In this document: one piece after another, positions 8,715 to 16,999 of the stretch | Layout of the letters: the number at the start of each line of letters is the position of its first letter | Position numbering within the stretch: the first letter of the stretch is position 1 | Assembly (NCBI RefSeq): GCF_000262305.1 | Contig: NC_017910.1 | Location: 3,410,001-3,474,000, forward strand | Reading direction: 5' to 3' | DNA: 64,000 nt | Source of the DNA: Shimwellia blattae DSM 4481 = NBRC 105725 | GTDB lineage: Bacteria; Pseudomonadota; Gammaproteobacteria; Enterobacterales; Enterobacteriaceae | Translations under genes and position numbers: made by a program | The notes under the pieces: generated by a model | The model's input: only the letters and a program-made list of their open reading frames with translations | The model's database searches: none | Told to the model about the DNA's origin: nothing

Positions 8715-8842
8715 CTCCGGGAATAGAAGAGTTACCAATATATATCTCAGCCAAAAGCCTGTCAGAATGGCAGGCAATGTTTATATGACAATAAATATTA
8801 ATATATTGTTATCTGCAGATTTCATTCAAATGGAATTCAGCC

Positions 8843-10375
8843 ATGAGCCAAGAAAAGAAAAAAGCGGAAAAAGCCAAAAAGGTGGGAATAGAGCCCAAAG
8901 TCTTTTTCCCTCCTCTGATTATCGTCGGCATATTATGCTGGCTGACAGTGCGCGATCTGGAAGCCGCCAACCTGGTCATCAATGCCGTATTTCATTATGT
9001 CACCACCGTCTGGGGGTGGGCATTTGAATGGTATATGGTCGTCATGTTCGCCGGGTGGTTCTGGCTGATTTTCGGCCCCTACGCCAATAAGCGCCTTGGC
9101 GGTGAGCCACCAGAGTTCAGCACCGCCAGCTGGATTTTTATGATGTTTGCCTCCTGCACCTCCGCAGCGGTGCTGTTCTGGGGCTCAATTGAGATCTATT
9201 ACTATATTTCCAGCCCGCCCTTTGCCCTGGCGCCGTTCTCGCAATCGGCCAAAGAGATAGGCCTGGCCTACAGTTTGCTGCACTGGGGGCCGCTGCCCTG
9301 GGCCACTTACAGCTTCCTTTCTGTGGCCTTCGGGTACTTTTTCTTTGTCCGCAAAATGGATGTGATTCGCCCCAGCAGCACCCTGGCGCCGCTGGTCGGG
9401 GAAAAACGCGCCAGCGGCTGGCTGGGCACCATTATTGATAATTTCTACCTGGTGGCGCTGATTTTCGCCATGGGGACCAGCCTCGGCCTGGCCACGCCGC
9501 TGGTGACCGAGTGTATCCAGTACCTGTTCGGGATCCCTCATACCCTGGAGCTGGATGCGATTATCATCACCTGCTGGATCATTCTGAACGCCATCTGCGT
9601 GGCCTGCGGGCTGCAAAAAGGGGTCAAAATTGCCAGTGATGTGCGCAGCTATTTAAGCATTCTGATCCTCGGCTGGGTGTGCATCGTCAGCGGCGCCAGC
9701 TTTATGATGAACTACTTCACCGACTCGGTCGGCATGCTGCTGATGCACCTGCCAAGAATGCTGTTCTACACGGACGCCATCGGCAACAGCGGCTTCCCCC
9801 AGAGCTGGACCGTGTTCTACTGGGCCTGGTGGGTTATCTACGCCATTCAGATGAGCATCTTCCTCGCCCGTATCTCCCGGGGGCGCAAAGTCCGTGAACT
9901 GTGCCTTGGCATGGTGGCCGGGCTGACCGGCGCCACCTGGCTGCTGTGGACGATTCTGGGCAGTAATACCCTGCAACTTATTGATAAAAATGCCCTTGAT
10001 ATCCCCCATTTGATTGAGCAGTACGGCGTTGCCCGCGCGATTATTGAAACCTGGGCGGCACTTCCCCTGCCCACCGCCACCATGTGGGGCTTCTTTATTC
10101 TGTGCTTTATCGCCACCGTTACGCTGATTAACGCCTGCTCCTACACCCTGGCCATGTCTACCTGCCGCGAAGTGAAAGACGGGGCGGAGCCACCGCTGCT
10201 GGTGCGCATCGGCTGGTCAGTGCTGGTGGGGGTTATCGGTATCGTACTGCTGGCGCTGGGGGGGCTTAAGCCTATCCAGACCGCCATTATCGCCGGCGGG
10301 TGCCCGCTGTTTTTCGTCAACATCATGGTCACCCTCTCGTTTATTAAGGATGCCAGAACCCACTGGAAATCGTGA
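8843..10375 (+). CDS. caiT: L-carnitine/gamma-butyrobetaine antiporter CaiT
   Basis: BCCT-family inner-membrane exchanger that brings in carnitine and exports gamma-butyrobetaine independently of sodium. It is 510 residues, six longer than E. coli CaiT because of a Lys/Glu-rich N-terminus (MSQEKKKAEKAKK). The substrate-site aromatics are kept: Trp322, Trp329, Trp330 and Tyr333 (E. coli W316, W323, W324, Y327). Arg268 and Met337 (E. coli R262 and M331), which replace sodium in this transporter, are also present. It is the first gene of caiTABCDE; its ribosome-binding site is weak. Confidence 0.97.
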   Translation: MSQEKKKAEKAKKVGIEPKVFFPPLIIVGILCWLTVRDLEAANLVINAVFHYVTTVWGWAFEWYMVVMFAGWFWLIFGPYANKRLGGEPPEFSTASWIFMMFASCTSAAVLFWGSIEIYYYISSPPFALAPFSQSAKEIGLAYSLLHWGPLPWATYSFLSVAFGYFFFVRKMDVIRPSSTLAPLVGEKRASGWLGTIIDNFYLVALIFAMGTSLGLATPLVTECIQYLFGIPHTLELDAIIITCWIILNAICVACGLQKGVKIASDVRSYLSILILGWVCIVSGASFMMNYFTDSVGMLLMHLPRMLFYTDAIGNSGFPQSWTVFYWAWWVIYAIQMSIFLARISRGRKVRELCLGMVAGLTGATWLLWTILGSNTLQLIDKNALDIPHLIEQYGVARAIIETWAALPLPTATMWGFFILCFIATVTLINACSYTLAMSTCREVKDGAEPPLLVRIGWSVLVGVIGIVLLALGGLKPIQTAIIAGGCPLFFVNIMVTLSFIKDARTHWKS

Positions 10376-10416
10376 TTTACCCTCACGCCATACCATGACA
10401 TTAAGAGGTGAGTAAT

Positions 10417-11559
10417 ATGGATTTTAAATTAAATGATGAGCAGGAGCTGTTTGTAGCCGGCATCCGCGAATTAATGGCCAGTGAAAACTGGGAAGCCTAT
10501 TTCGCTGAATGCGACCGGGACAGTGTCTACCCGGAGCGCTTTGTAAAAGCGCTGGCCGATATGGGGATCGACAGTTTGCTGCTTTCAGAAGAGCACGGCG
10601 GGCTGGATGCGGGGTTTATTACCCTGGCCGCCGTCTGGCTGGAGCTGGGCCGGCTCGGGGCGCCCACCTATGTGCTCTACCAGCTTCCCGGCGGGTTCAA
10701 CACCTTCCTGCGTGAGGGCACCCAACAGCAGATTGACAACATCATGGCTTTCCAGGGCACCGGTAAGCAGATGTGGAACTCGGCCATTACCGAACCCGGT
10801 GCCGGTTCCGATGTGGGCAGCCTGCAAACCAACTACACCCGCAAGAACGGCAAGGTTTACCTCAATGGCAGCAAGTGCTTTATCACCAGCAGCGCCTACA
10901 CGCCGTATCTGGTGGTGATGGCGCGGGATGCGGCCTCACCGGATAAACCGGTCTTTACCGAATGGTGTGTCGACATGACCAAACCCGGTGTCCGGGTTAA
11001 CAAGCTGGACAAGCTCGGTCTGCGCATGGACAGCTGCTGCGAAGTGATGTTCGACAATGTGGAGCTGGACGAAAGCGATATGTTTGGCCGGGAAGGAAAT
11101 GGCTTTAACCGGGTTAAAGAAGAGTTCGACCATGAGCGCTTCCTGGTGGCCCTGACCAACTGCGGCACCGCCATGTGCGCCTTTGAAGACGCCGCCCGCT
11201 ATGCCAACCAGCGGGTGCAGTTTGGTGAAGCCATTGGCCGCTACCAGCTGATCCAGGAGAAATTTGCCCATATGGCGATAAAAATCAACGCCATGAAAAA
11301 TATGCTCTATGAAGCTGCCTGGAAGAGCGACAACGGTACGATCACCTCCGGCGATGCGGCGATGTGTAAATACTTCTGCGCCAATGCGGCCTTTGAGGTG
11401 GTGGACTCAGCAATGCAGGTGCTGGGGGGGATTGGTATTGCCGGGAACCACCGGGTAACCCGCTTCTGGCGCGATCTGCGCGTGGATCGGGTCTCCGGCG
11501 GCTCTGACGAAATGCAGATCCTGACCCTCGGGCGCGCCGTGCTTAAACAGTACCGCTAA
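10417..11559 (+). CDS. caiA: Crotonobetainyl-CoA reductase CaiA
   Basis: Acyl-CoA dehydrogenase-fold flavoenzyme that reduces crotonobetainyl-CoA to gamma-butyrobetainyl-CoA, with electrons from the FixABCX system. The ATG at 10417 is preceded by a GAGGTG ribosome-binding site and gives 380 residues, the E. coli length. Family landmarks are SAITEPGAGSDVGSLQT (about residues 122-138), KCFITSSAYT, the YANQRVQFGEAIGRYQLIQEK helix and the C-terminal RDLRVDRVSGGSDEMQ. A GC hairpin (11570-11590) separates it from caiB. Confidence 0.97.
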   Translation: MDFKLNDEQELFVAGIRELMASENWEAYFAECDRDSVYPERFVKALADMGIDSLLLSEEHGGLDAGFITLAAVWLELGRLGAPTYVLYQLPGGFNTFLREGTQQQIDNIMAFQGTGKQMWNSAITEPGAGSDVGSLQTNYTRKNGKVYLNGSKCFITSSAYTPYLVVMARDAASPDKPVFTEWCVDMTKPGVRVNKLDKLGLRMDSCCEVMFDNVELDESDMFGREGNGFNRVKEEFDHERFLVALTNCGTAMCAFEDAARYANQRVQFGEAIGRYQLIQEKFAHMAIKINAMKNMLYEAAWKSDNGTITSGDAAMCKYFCANAAFEVVDSAMQVLGGIGIAGNHRVTRFWRDLRVDRVSGGSDEMQILTLGRAVLKQYR

Positions 11560-11569
11560 CCCGCTCACC

Positions 11570-11590
11570 GGCCCCGCGACTGCCGGGGCC
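11570..11590. other. GC hairpin in the caiA-caiB spacer
   Basis: GGCCCCG pairs with CGGGGCC across a 7-nt loop, just after the caiA stop. No T-run follows, so it is probably an mRNA stability element inside the operon rather than a full terminator. Confidence 0.4.
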
Positions 11591-11618
11591 TTCACGTTGC
11601 CATTACCGAGGTATGCTT

Positions 11619-12839
11619 ATGTCAACCCCAGTTCTGATGCCCCAGTTTGGCCCACTGGCCGGGGTACGCGTTGTGTTTTCAGGTATTGAAATCGCCGGGC
11701 CTTTTGCCGGGCAAATGTTCGCTGAGTGGGGCGCTGAGGTTATCTGGATTGAAAACGTGGCCTGGGCGGATACCATCCGCGTTCAGCCCAACTATCCCCA
11801 GCTCTCCCGGCGCAATTTGCAGGCGCTGTCGCTGAATATTTTTAAAGATGAAGGCCGCGACGCCTTCCTGCGCCTGATGGAAAGCACCGATATCTTTATT
11901 GAAGCCAGCAAAGGCCCGGCGTTTGCCCGGCGCGGCATCACCGACGAGGTGCTGTGGAGCCATAATCCACAGCTGGTTATTACCCACCTGTCCGGTTTTG
12001 GCCAGTACGGGGACCCGCGCTATACCAACCTGCCCGCCTATAACACCATAGCCCAGGCGTTCAGCGGTTATCTGATACAAAACGGCGATGTGGATCAGCC
12101 GATGCCCGCATTCCCCTACACGGCGGATTACTTCTCCGGTATGACAGCAACCACCGCCTCCCTGGCGGCCCTGTATAAAGCCCGGGAAACGGGCCAGGGC
12201 GAGAGTATTGATGTGGCCATGTACGAAGTCATGCTGCGGATGGGGCAGTATTTCATGATGGACTACCTGAATGGCGGCGAAATGTGCCCGCGCATGACCA
12301 AAGGCAAAGATCCCTACTACGCCGGTTGTGGGTTATATCGCTGTAAAGATGGCTATATCGTGATGGAACTGGTGGGGATCCCGCAGATCCAGAGCCTGTT
12401 TCAGGATATTGGTCTGGCGCATCTGCTGGGCACCCCGGAGATCCCGCAAGGCACCCAGTTGATCCACCGGGTGGAGTGCCCGTACGGCCCGCTGGTCGAG
12501 GAGAAACTGGATCTCTGGCTGTCTCAGCAGAGTATTGAATCCGCCCTGCAGCGCCTGGGGGAGATCAACGTGGCCAGCGCCAAAGTGCTCGGTGTGGATG
12601 AGCTGGAGAGTAACCCTCAGTATCAGGCGCGGGAGTCCATCACCCACTGGCAGACCATGGACGGGAAAACCTGCACCGGCCCGAACGTTATGCCGAAGTT
12701 TAAAAACAATCCGGGAAAAATCTGGCGGGGAATGCCTGCACATGGGATGGACACCACCGCTATTTTACGCAACATCGGTTATAACGATGAGGAAATTCGG
12801 GAGCTGGTCGCAAAGGGGCTGGCTAAAGTCGTGGCGTAA
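11619..12839 (+). CDS. caiB: L-carnitine CoA-transferase CaiB
   Basis: Class III CoA-transferase moving CoA between gamma-butyrobetainyl-CoA (or crotonobetainyl-CoA) and carnitine. It has 406 residues from the ATG at 11619, which stands 7 nt after GAGG; the ATG at 11613 is too close to that site. The catalytic aspartate is Asp170 in FPYTADYFSG (E. coli D169). The family start GPLAGVRVVFSGIEIAGPFAGQ and the LSGFGQYG and KGKDPYYAGCGLY stretches are conserved. Confidence 0.96.
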   Translation: MSTPVLMPQFGPLAGVRVVFSGIEIAGPFAGQMFAEWGAEVIWIENVAWADTIRVQPNYPQLSRRNLQALSLNIFKDEGRDAFLRLMESTDIFIEASKGPAFARRGITDEVLWSHNPQLVITHLSGFGQYGDPRYTNLPAYNTIAQAFSGYLIQNGDVDQPMPAFPYTADYFSGMTATTASLAALYKARETGQGESIDVAMYEVMLRMGQYFMMDYLNGGEMCPRMTKGKDPYYAGCGLYRCKDGYIVMELVGIPQIQSLFQDIGLAHLLGTPEIPQGTQLIHRVECPYGPLVEEKLDLWLSQQSIESALQRLGEINVASAKVLGVDELESNPQYQARESITHWQTMDGKTCTGPNVMPKFKNNPGKIWRGMPAHGMDTTAILRNIGYNDEEIRELVAKGLAKVVA

Positions 12840-12900
12840 TAGCAGGGGCACCGGGCGCGCTTACCCGGCAGCGCCCCGCTAACTTGAGTGGGTACAGTAA

Positions 12901-14457
12901 ATGGATGTCATTGGTGGGCAAACATTACGGCAAATGTGGGACGATCTGGCTGATGTGTACGGCGAGAAAACCGCATTACTTTTTGAATCCGCCTGCGGGG
13001 AAACCAGGCAGTACAGCTACCGGGATCTGAATGCGGAAATCAACCGCTGCGCCAATATGTTTCTGGCGCTCGGGATAGGTAAAGGCGATCCGGTCGCACT
13101 GCACATGGACAACTGCCCGGAGTTTATCTTCTGCTGGTTTGGCCTGGCCAAGATAGGCGCCGTGATGGTGCCGGTCAACGCCCGGTTTCTGCTCAGCGAA
13201 AGCGCATGGATCCTGAACAACTGCCGGGCTAAAACCGTCGTCACAACGGAGAGTTTTTACCCGCTCTACCAGACCATGATGGCAACCCGGGCCGCCAGCG
13301 TGGAGCGCATTGTGCTGATTGCCGGGCAGGCAACCCCCGGGGACGCGCGCACAGTGCTGATGCACGAGATGATGGACCGCCAGCCGGAGACCCTCACCGA
13401 TACCCCCGCCCCGGAGGCTGATGACATTGCCGAGATCCTGTTTACCTCAGGCACCACGTCGCAGCCCAAAGGGGTGCTTATTACCCACTATAACCTGCGC
13501 TTTGCCGGTTATTACTCTGCCTGGCAGGCGGCGTTGCGGGAAGATGACATCTACCTGACGGTGATGCCCGCCTTTCACATTGACTGCCAGTGTACCGCGG
13601 CCATGGCGGCGTTCTCGGCGGGGGCAACCTTCGTGTTGCTGGAAAAATACAGCGCCAGAGCCTTCTGGAGCCAGATTCGCAAATACCGGGCCACGGTCAC
13701 CGAATGCATTCCGATGATGATCCGCACCCTGATGGCCCAGCCGCCGCACGGGCAGGAGCGCCAGCACAACCTGCGCGATGTTTTGTTCTATCTGAACCTT
13801 GCCAGTGAGGAGAAAGACGCCTTTATTGAGCGCTTTGGGGTCCGGCTGCTGACCTCCTACGGGATGACGGAGACCATTGTCGGCCTGATTGGCGACCGGC
13901 CAGGGGACAAACGCCGCTGGCCCTCCATTGGCCGCCCGGGGTTTTGCTATGAGGCGCAAATTCGCGACAGCCAGAATCACGAACTGCCCGATAACACCGT
14001 GGGCGAAATTTGCGTCAAAGGGGTTCCGGGTAAAACCATTTTCAAAGGCTACTACAACAACCCCGACGCCACTGCCGAAGCGCTGGATGCAGACGGCTGG
14101 CTGCACACCGGGGATTGCGGCTACAAAGACAGCGAGGGGTATTTTTACTTTGTCGACCGGCGCTGCAATATGATCAAACGCGGCGGGGAGAATGTCTCCT
14201 GCACGGAAATAGAAAATATTCTCTCCACCCACCCCAAAATTCAGGATGTGGCGGTAAAAGGTATTAAAGACGCCATTCGCGATGAAGCAATCAAAGCATT
14301 TATTGTTCTGAATGAGGGGGAAACACTCAGCGCCGACGATTTCTTCCGTTTCTGCGAAAGCCAGATGGCCAGATTTAAAATTCCGACCGCCATGGAAATT
14401 TGTAGCGATCTGCCGCGCAATTGCTCGGGAAAAGTTATCAAGAAATATCTCAGTTAG
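12901..14457 (+). CDS. caiC: Carnitine/crotonobetaine CoA ligase CaiC
   Basis: AMP-forming acyl-CoA synthetase of 518 residues that primes the pathway by loading CoA onto carnitine, crotonobetaine or gamma-butyrobetaine. The ATP motif ILFTSGTTSQPKGVLITH is near residues 179-196, the core motif SYGMTET near 319, and the hinge region LHTGDCGYKDSEGYFYFVDR near 401, with the late catalytic lysine in GKVIKK at the C-terminus. The start at 12901 is the first possible one; its ribosome-binding site is poor. A 24-bp palindrome follows 12 bp after the stop. Confidence 0.95.
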   Translation: MDVIGGQTLRQMWDDLADVYGEKTALLFESACGETRQYSYRDLNAEINRCANMFLALGIGKGDPVALHMDNCPEFIFCWFGLAKIGAVMVPVNARFLLSESAWILNNCRAKTVVTTESFYPLYQTMMATRAASVERIVLIAGQATPGDARTVLMHEMMDRQPETLTDTPAPEADDIAEILFTSGTTSQPKGVLITHYNLRFAGYYSAWQAALREDDIYLTVMPAFHIDCQCTAAMAAFSAGATFVLLEKYSARAFWSQIRKYRATVTECIPMMIRTLMAQPPHGQERQHNLRDVLFYLNLASEEKDAFIERFGVRLLTSYGMTETIVGLIGDRPGDKRRWPSIGRPGFCYEAQIRDSQNHELPDNTVGEICVKGVPGKTIFKGYYNNPDATAEALDADGWLHTGDCGYKDSEGYFYFVDRRCNMIKRGGENVSCTEIENILSTHPKIQDVAVKGIKDAIRDEAIKAFIVLNEGETLSADDFFRFCESQMARFKIPTAMEICSDLPRNCSGKVIKKYLS

Positions 14458-14468
14458 CCGTCACCGTG

Positions 14469-14492
14469 GTTTCCGGGATATATCCCGGAAAC
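14469..14492. other. Perfect 24-bp palindrome in the caiC-caiD spacer
   Basis: The 24 bases from 14469 to 14492 are exactly self-complementary (half-site GTTTCCGGGATA). They begin 12 bp after the caiC stop and are followed by an AT-rich stretch up to the caiD ribosome-binding site. In RNA this is a strong hairpin that could end or stabilise part of the cai transcript; as DNA it could bind a dimeric protein. Confidence 0.6.
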
Positions 14493-14545
14493 TGATTAAT
14501 TAAATAAATCAACCACAATATTTCGAGTATATAAACAGGAATAAC

Positions 14546-15334
14546 ATGATGAATGAATCATTACGTATTACCCGTAATGGTCCGGTGCTGGAAATTATTC
14601 TCGACCGGCCCAAAGCCAATGCCATTGACGCCGCAACCAGTATTCAGATGGGCGAGGTTTTTGCTCAGTTTCAGCAAGACCCGGAATTACGGGTCGCCAT
14701 TATCAGCGGTGCCGGGGAGCGTTTTTTCTCTGCCGGCTGGGATTTAAAAGCCGCCGCAGAAGGCGAAGCGCCCGACGCCGATTTCGGCCCCGGCGGGTTT
14801 GCCGGGCTGACAGAAATGTTCACCCTTGATAAACCGGTTATTGCCGCCGTAAACGGCTACGCCTTCGGGGGCGGGTTCGAGCTGGCGCTGGCTGCCGATA
14901 TGATTATCTGCGCCATCCACGCAAGCTTTGCACTGCCGGAAGCCTCGCTGGGTATTGTGCCGGACAGCGGCGGTGTACTGCGCCTGCCACGCTGCCTGCC
15001 CCCGGCCATTGCCCGGGATATGCTGATGACCGGCCGCACCATGGATGCGCAGGAAGCCCTGCACTGGGGGGTGGTAAACCGCGTGGTGGAAAGCCACCAG
15101 TTAATGGACAGTGCCCGGGAGATGGCCCGGGCCATTGTCAACAGCGCGCCGCTGGCGGTGGCCGCCCTTAAGGAGATCCTGCGCACCACCGGGGAGTGCT
15201 CCGTGGAAGAGGGCTACCGGCTGATGCGCAGCGGGAAACTGCGCCATTACCCTGAGGTTCTGCACTCCGCAGACGCCAGCGAAGGCCCGCGGGCATTTGC
15301 GGAAAAACGCGCCCCGGTATGGCGCGGGGAATAA
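14546..15334 (+). CDS. caiD: Carnitinyl-CoA dehydratase CaiD
   Basis: Crotonase-fold enzyme interconverting L-carnitinyl-CoA and crotonobetainyl-CoA. It is 262 residues from 14546, or 261 from the second ATG at 14549, which fits the E. coli N-terminus and stands 8 nt from AGGA, so either is possible. The oxyanion-hole motif AGWDLKAAAEGEAPDADFGPGG (only its core quoted elsewhere) lies near residue 65, GYAFGGGFELALAAD near 104-118 and the active-site glutamate stretch LPEASLGIVPDSGG near 132-145. Confidence 0.95.
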   Translation: MMNESLRITRNGPVLEIILDRPKANAIDAATSIQMGEVFAQFQQDPELRVAIISGAGERFFSAGWDLKAAAEGEAPDADFGPGGFAGLTEMFTLDKPVIAAVNGYAFGGGFELALAADMIICAIHASFALPEASLGIVPDSGGVLRLPRCLPPAIARDMLMTGRTMDAQEALHWGVVNRVVESHQLMDSAREMARAIVNSAPLAVAALKEILRTTGECSVEEGYRLMRSGKLRHYPEVLHSADASEGPRAFAEKRAPVWRGE

Positions 15335-15362
15335 TCCCCTCTGACCACAACAGGAGCCCCTG

Positions 15363-15968
15363 ATGACATGCTACCGTTTCGAAAACCTCACGCCGGTGGT
15401 CGATCCCCGTGCCTATGTACACCCGTCCGCCGTCTTAATCGGGGATGTGATTATCGGCCCGGATGTGTATATCGGGCCGCTGGCCTCCCTGCGTGGGGAC
15501 TACGGGCGGCTGATTGTCCACCGGGGGGCGAATATTCAGGATTGCTGCATTATGCACGGCTACAGCGATATGGAGACCGTGGTACATGAAAACGGCCATA
15601 TTGGCCACGGCGCGGTGCTGCACGGCTGCGTTATTGGCCGTGACGCACTGGTGGGCATGAACAGCGTGATTATGGATGGGGCGGCCATCGGTGCCGAAAG
15701 CATCGTGGCCGCCATGAGCTTTGTCAAAGCCGGTTTCCGGGGGGCGGAGCGCCAGCTGCTGATAGGCAGCCCCGCCAGATACCTGCGCGACGTCTCTGAC
15801 GAGGAGCTACACTGGAAGCGGCTGAATACCCTGGAATATCAGGATCTTGCCGGGCGCTGCCGGGCCTCTATGACAGAAACCACCCCGCTGCTCAGGCCAG
15901 AGCCCAACCGGCCAACGCTGCGCGGAACCACAGAGGTGCAGCCCAGGCCTGCCGATACCGGGAAGTAG
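15363..15968 (+). CDS. caiE: Carnitine operon hexapeptide-repeat protein CaiE
   Basis: Left-handed beta-helix protein of the gamma-carbonic anhydrase-like family, 201 residues against 196 in E. coli. It is reported to stimulate CaiB and CaiD, perhaps by supplying a cofactor. Hexapeptide repeats run from about residue 20 to 120, with conserved histidines in IMHGYSD and HIGHGAVLHG that fit the family metal site. A CAGGAG ribosome-binding site precedes the ATG. It is the last cai gene, converging on caiF with a 3-bp gap between stops. Confidence 0.94.
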   Translation: MTCYRFENLTPVVDPRAYVHPSAVLIGDVIIGPDVYIGPLASLRGDYGRLIVHRGANIQDCCIMHGYSDMETVVHENGHIGHGAVLHGCVIGRDALVGMNSVIMDGAAIGAESIVAAMSFVKAGFRGAERQLLIGSPARYLRDVSDEELHWKRLNTLEYQDLAGRCRASMTETTPLLRPEPNRPTLRGTTEVQPRPADTGK

Positions 15969-15971
15969 CCG

Positions 15972-16388
15972 TTATTCGCGGCTATCCTGTACCCGCTCGC
16001 GGCGCTGGCTTTTTGACATCATCCACTGCCATTTTTGCCCGACATCGAGATTTTCCGGCGGTGGCGGGGTCAGGCGCGGGCCGGAGGCCGCACTGCGCGA
16101 TTGCTGCTCCTGTTTTTTAAACCGGGCGTACAGGCCGGCATCAATGTTGCGTACCCGCACCTGGCGCTGGCACTGGCAGCCGCGCCCTTCCAGCTGATTG
16201 GGGATCGTGCGCGTCTCGCACTCTATTTCCGCCACCTCACCCAGAATATAGGAGACGGTATTAATCGCCTTGCAGTGCTCAATACCAAACTGACGGGCAA
16301 TTTCACCGGCGCTGACCCAGCGATTCTGGGCCATCATCCAGTCGGCAATTTGAAAATAAAGCGGTTTGACAACATTAGTATCACACAT
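15972..16388 (-). CDS. caiF: Carnitine operon activator CaiF
   Basis: DNA-binding activator of the divergent cai and fix operons under anaerobiosis with carnitine. It has 138 residues from MCDTNVVKPLYFQIADWMM. The N-terminal half resembles a winged helix (RWVSAGEIARQFGIEHCKAI) and residues near 60-75 contain LEGRGCQCQRQV. The ATG at 16388 is chosen because GAGG lies 7 nt upstream; the ATG at 16394 is too close to it. The C-terminus is longer than E. coli CaiF (131 residues) and poorly conserved. Confidence 0.92.
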   Translation of the reverse strand: MCDTNVVKPLYFQIADWMMAQNRWVSAGEIARQFGIEHCKAINTVSYILGEVAEIECETRTIPNQLEGRGCQCQRQVRVRNIDAGLYARFKKQEQQSRSAASGPRLTPPPPENLDVGQKWQWMMSKSQRRERVQDSRE

Positions 16389-16455
16389 AAGCATACCTCA
16401 CGATAACATTGTATATTCATATTTTTATTCATATCCGCGGAGGAAATAAAACCAT

Positions 16456-16581
16456 ATGAAAGATAATACTATTACCCCGATAATATCCGGGTATGGGTAT
16501 ATGTTGTGTGAGGCGTGCCGTGGTTGTTACATTATAAAACGTAAATATCCGGCGCAGAGCGCAATACTCAGCGCCAGATAG
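16456..16581 (+). CDS. Candidate 41-residue cysteine-rich small protein
   Basis: An open frame from ATG 16456 to TAG 16581 encodes MKDNTITPIISGYGY followed by MLCEACRGCYIIKRKYP and a short polar tail. The C-E-A-C-R-G-C run (two CxxC pairs sharing a cysteine) would suit metal binding. GGAGG lies at 16439-16443, though 12 nt from the ATG is a long spacing. It diverges from caiF and stops 5 bp before the convergent lipoprotein gene. I do not recognise it, and such a short frame may be chance. Confidence 0.35.
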   Translation: MKDNTITPIISGYGYMLCEACRGCYIIKRKYPAQSAILSAR

Positions 16582-16586
16582 TCAGT

Positions 16587-16820
16587 TTAATTATCCAGTT
16601 CATTCATGGATTTTACCTGGTCGCGGTTAATTTGCTCGGTGCGTCCGCTTTCGGCATTTTTATAAGAGACCAGACCGGTGTCGTCATCAATCTGAGGTTT
16701 ACCGTCGGTGACAATGGTCTGGCCGTCAGTGGTTTTCAGGGCCTGATTAGAAGAACAACCGGCCACAAACAGTAATGAGGCCGCGGCCAGCATAGTGGTA
16801 GTCAAAAGATGTTTCTGCAT
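16587..16820 (-). CDS. Small YgdI/YgdR-type (DUF903) lipoprotein
   Basis: A 77-residue precursor from the ATG at 16820, which has AGGAGA about 8 nt upstream (an earlier in-frame ATG at 16826 is too close). The signal peptide ends with the lipobox VAGC, so Cys22 would be lipidated. The mature part (TTDGQTIVTDGKPQIDDDTG, then LVSYKNAESGRTEQINRDQV) is the compact beta fold of the YgdI/YgdR family, whose function is unknown. It is probably an outer-membrane-anchored periplasmic protein. It is not next to carAB in E. coli. Confidence 0.88.
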   Translation of the reverse strand: MQKHLLTTTMLAAASLLFVAGCSSNQALKTTDGQTIVTDGKPQIDDDTGLVSYKNAESGRTEQINRDQVKSMNELDN

Positions 16821-16931
16821 AATCATTTCTCCTCTGGCTTTCCCTGTTAATCCGGGCAGTTAACCCATAGAAAATTCACTATAACAGATAAAAAAAAGCG
16901 CCCCGGAAAATACAGACCACTCTTAAAACGG

Positions 16932-16960
16932 AAAAAGCCAGCAATGCTGGCTTTTTTATT
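16932..16960. terminator. Bidirectional terminator between carB and the lipoprotein gene
   Basis: AAAAAGCCAGC and GCTGGCTTTTT form a stem with a 3-nt loop and T-runs on both strands. On the minus strand it ends carAB transcription. A second GC hairpin (16972-16989) lies directly after the carB stop. Confidence 0.85.
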
Positions 16961-16999
16961 CACGAAACATAAACGCCCCGCAGGGCGTTATGTGGCGCG

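Larger units (their letters stand above)
8421..8842. promoter_or_regulatory. Divergent fixA / caiT control region
   Basis: 422 bp without a credible gene, clearly more AT-rich than its flanks. It holds four copies of the palindrome CAATATTG (8518-8525, 8556-8563, 8577-8584, 8693-8700) and a CRP-like site (8699-8714). In E. coli this interval is controlled by CaiF and CRP, with FNR, H-NS and NarL effects also reported. An 83-residue reading frame at 8432-8686 is AT-rich, has no recognisable motif and is treated as chance. Confidence 0.8.
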
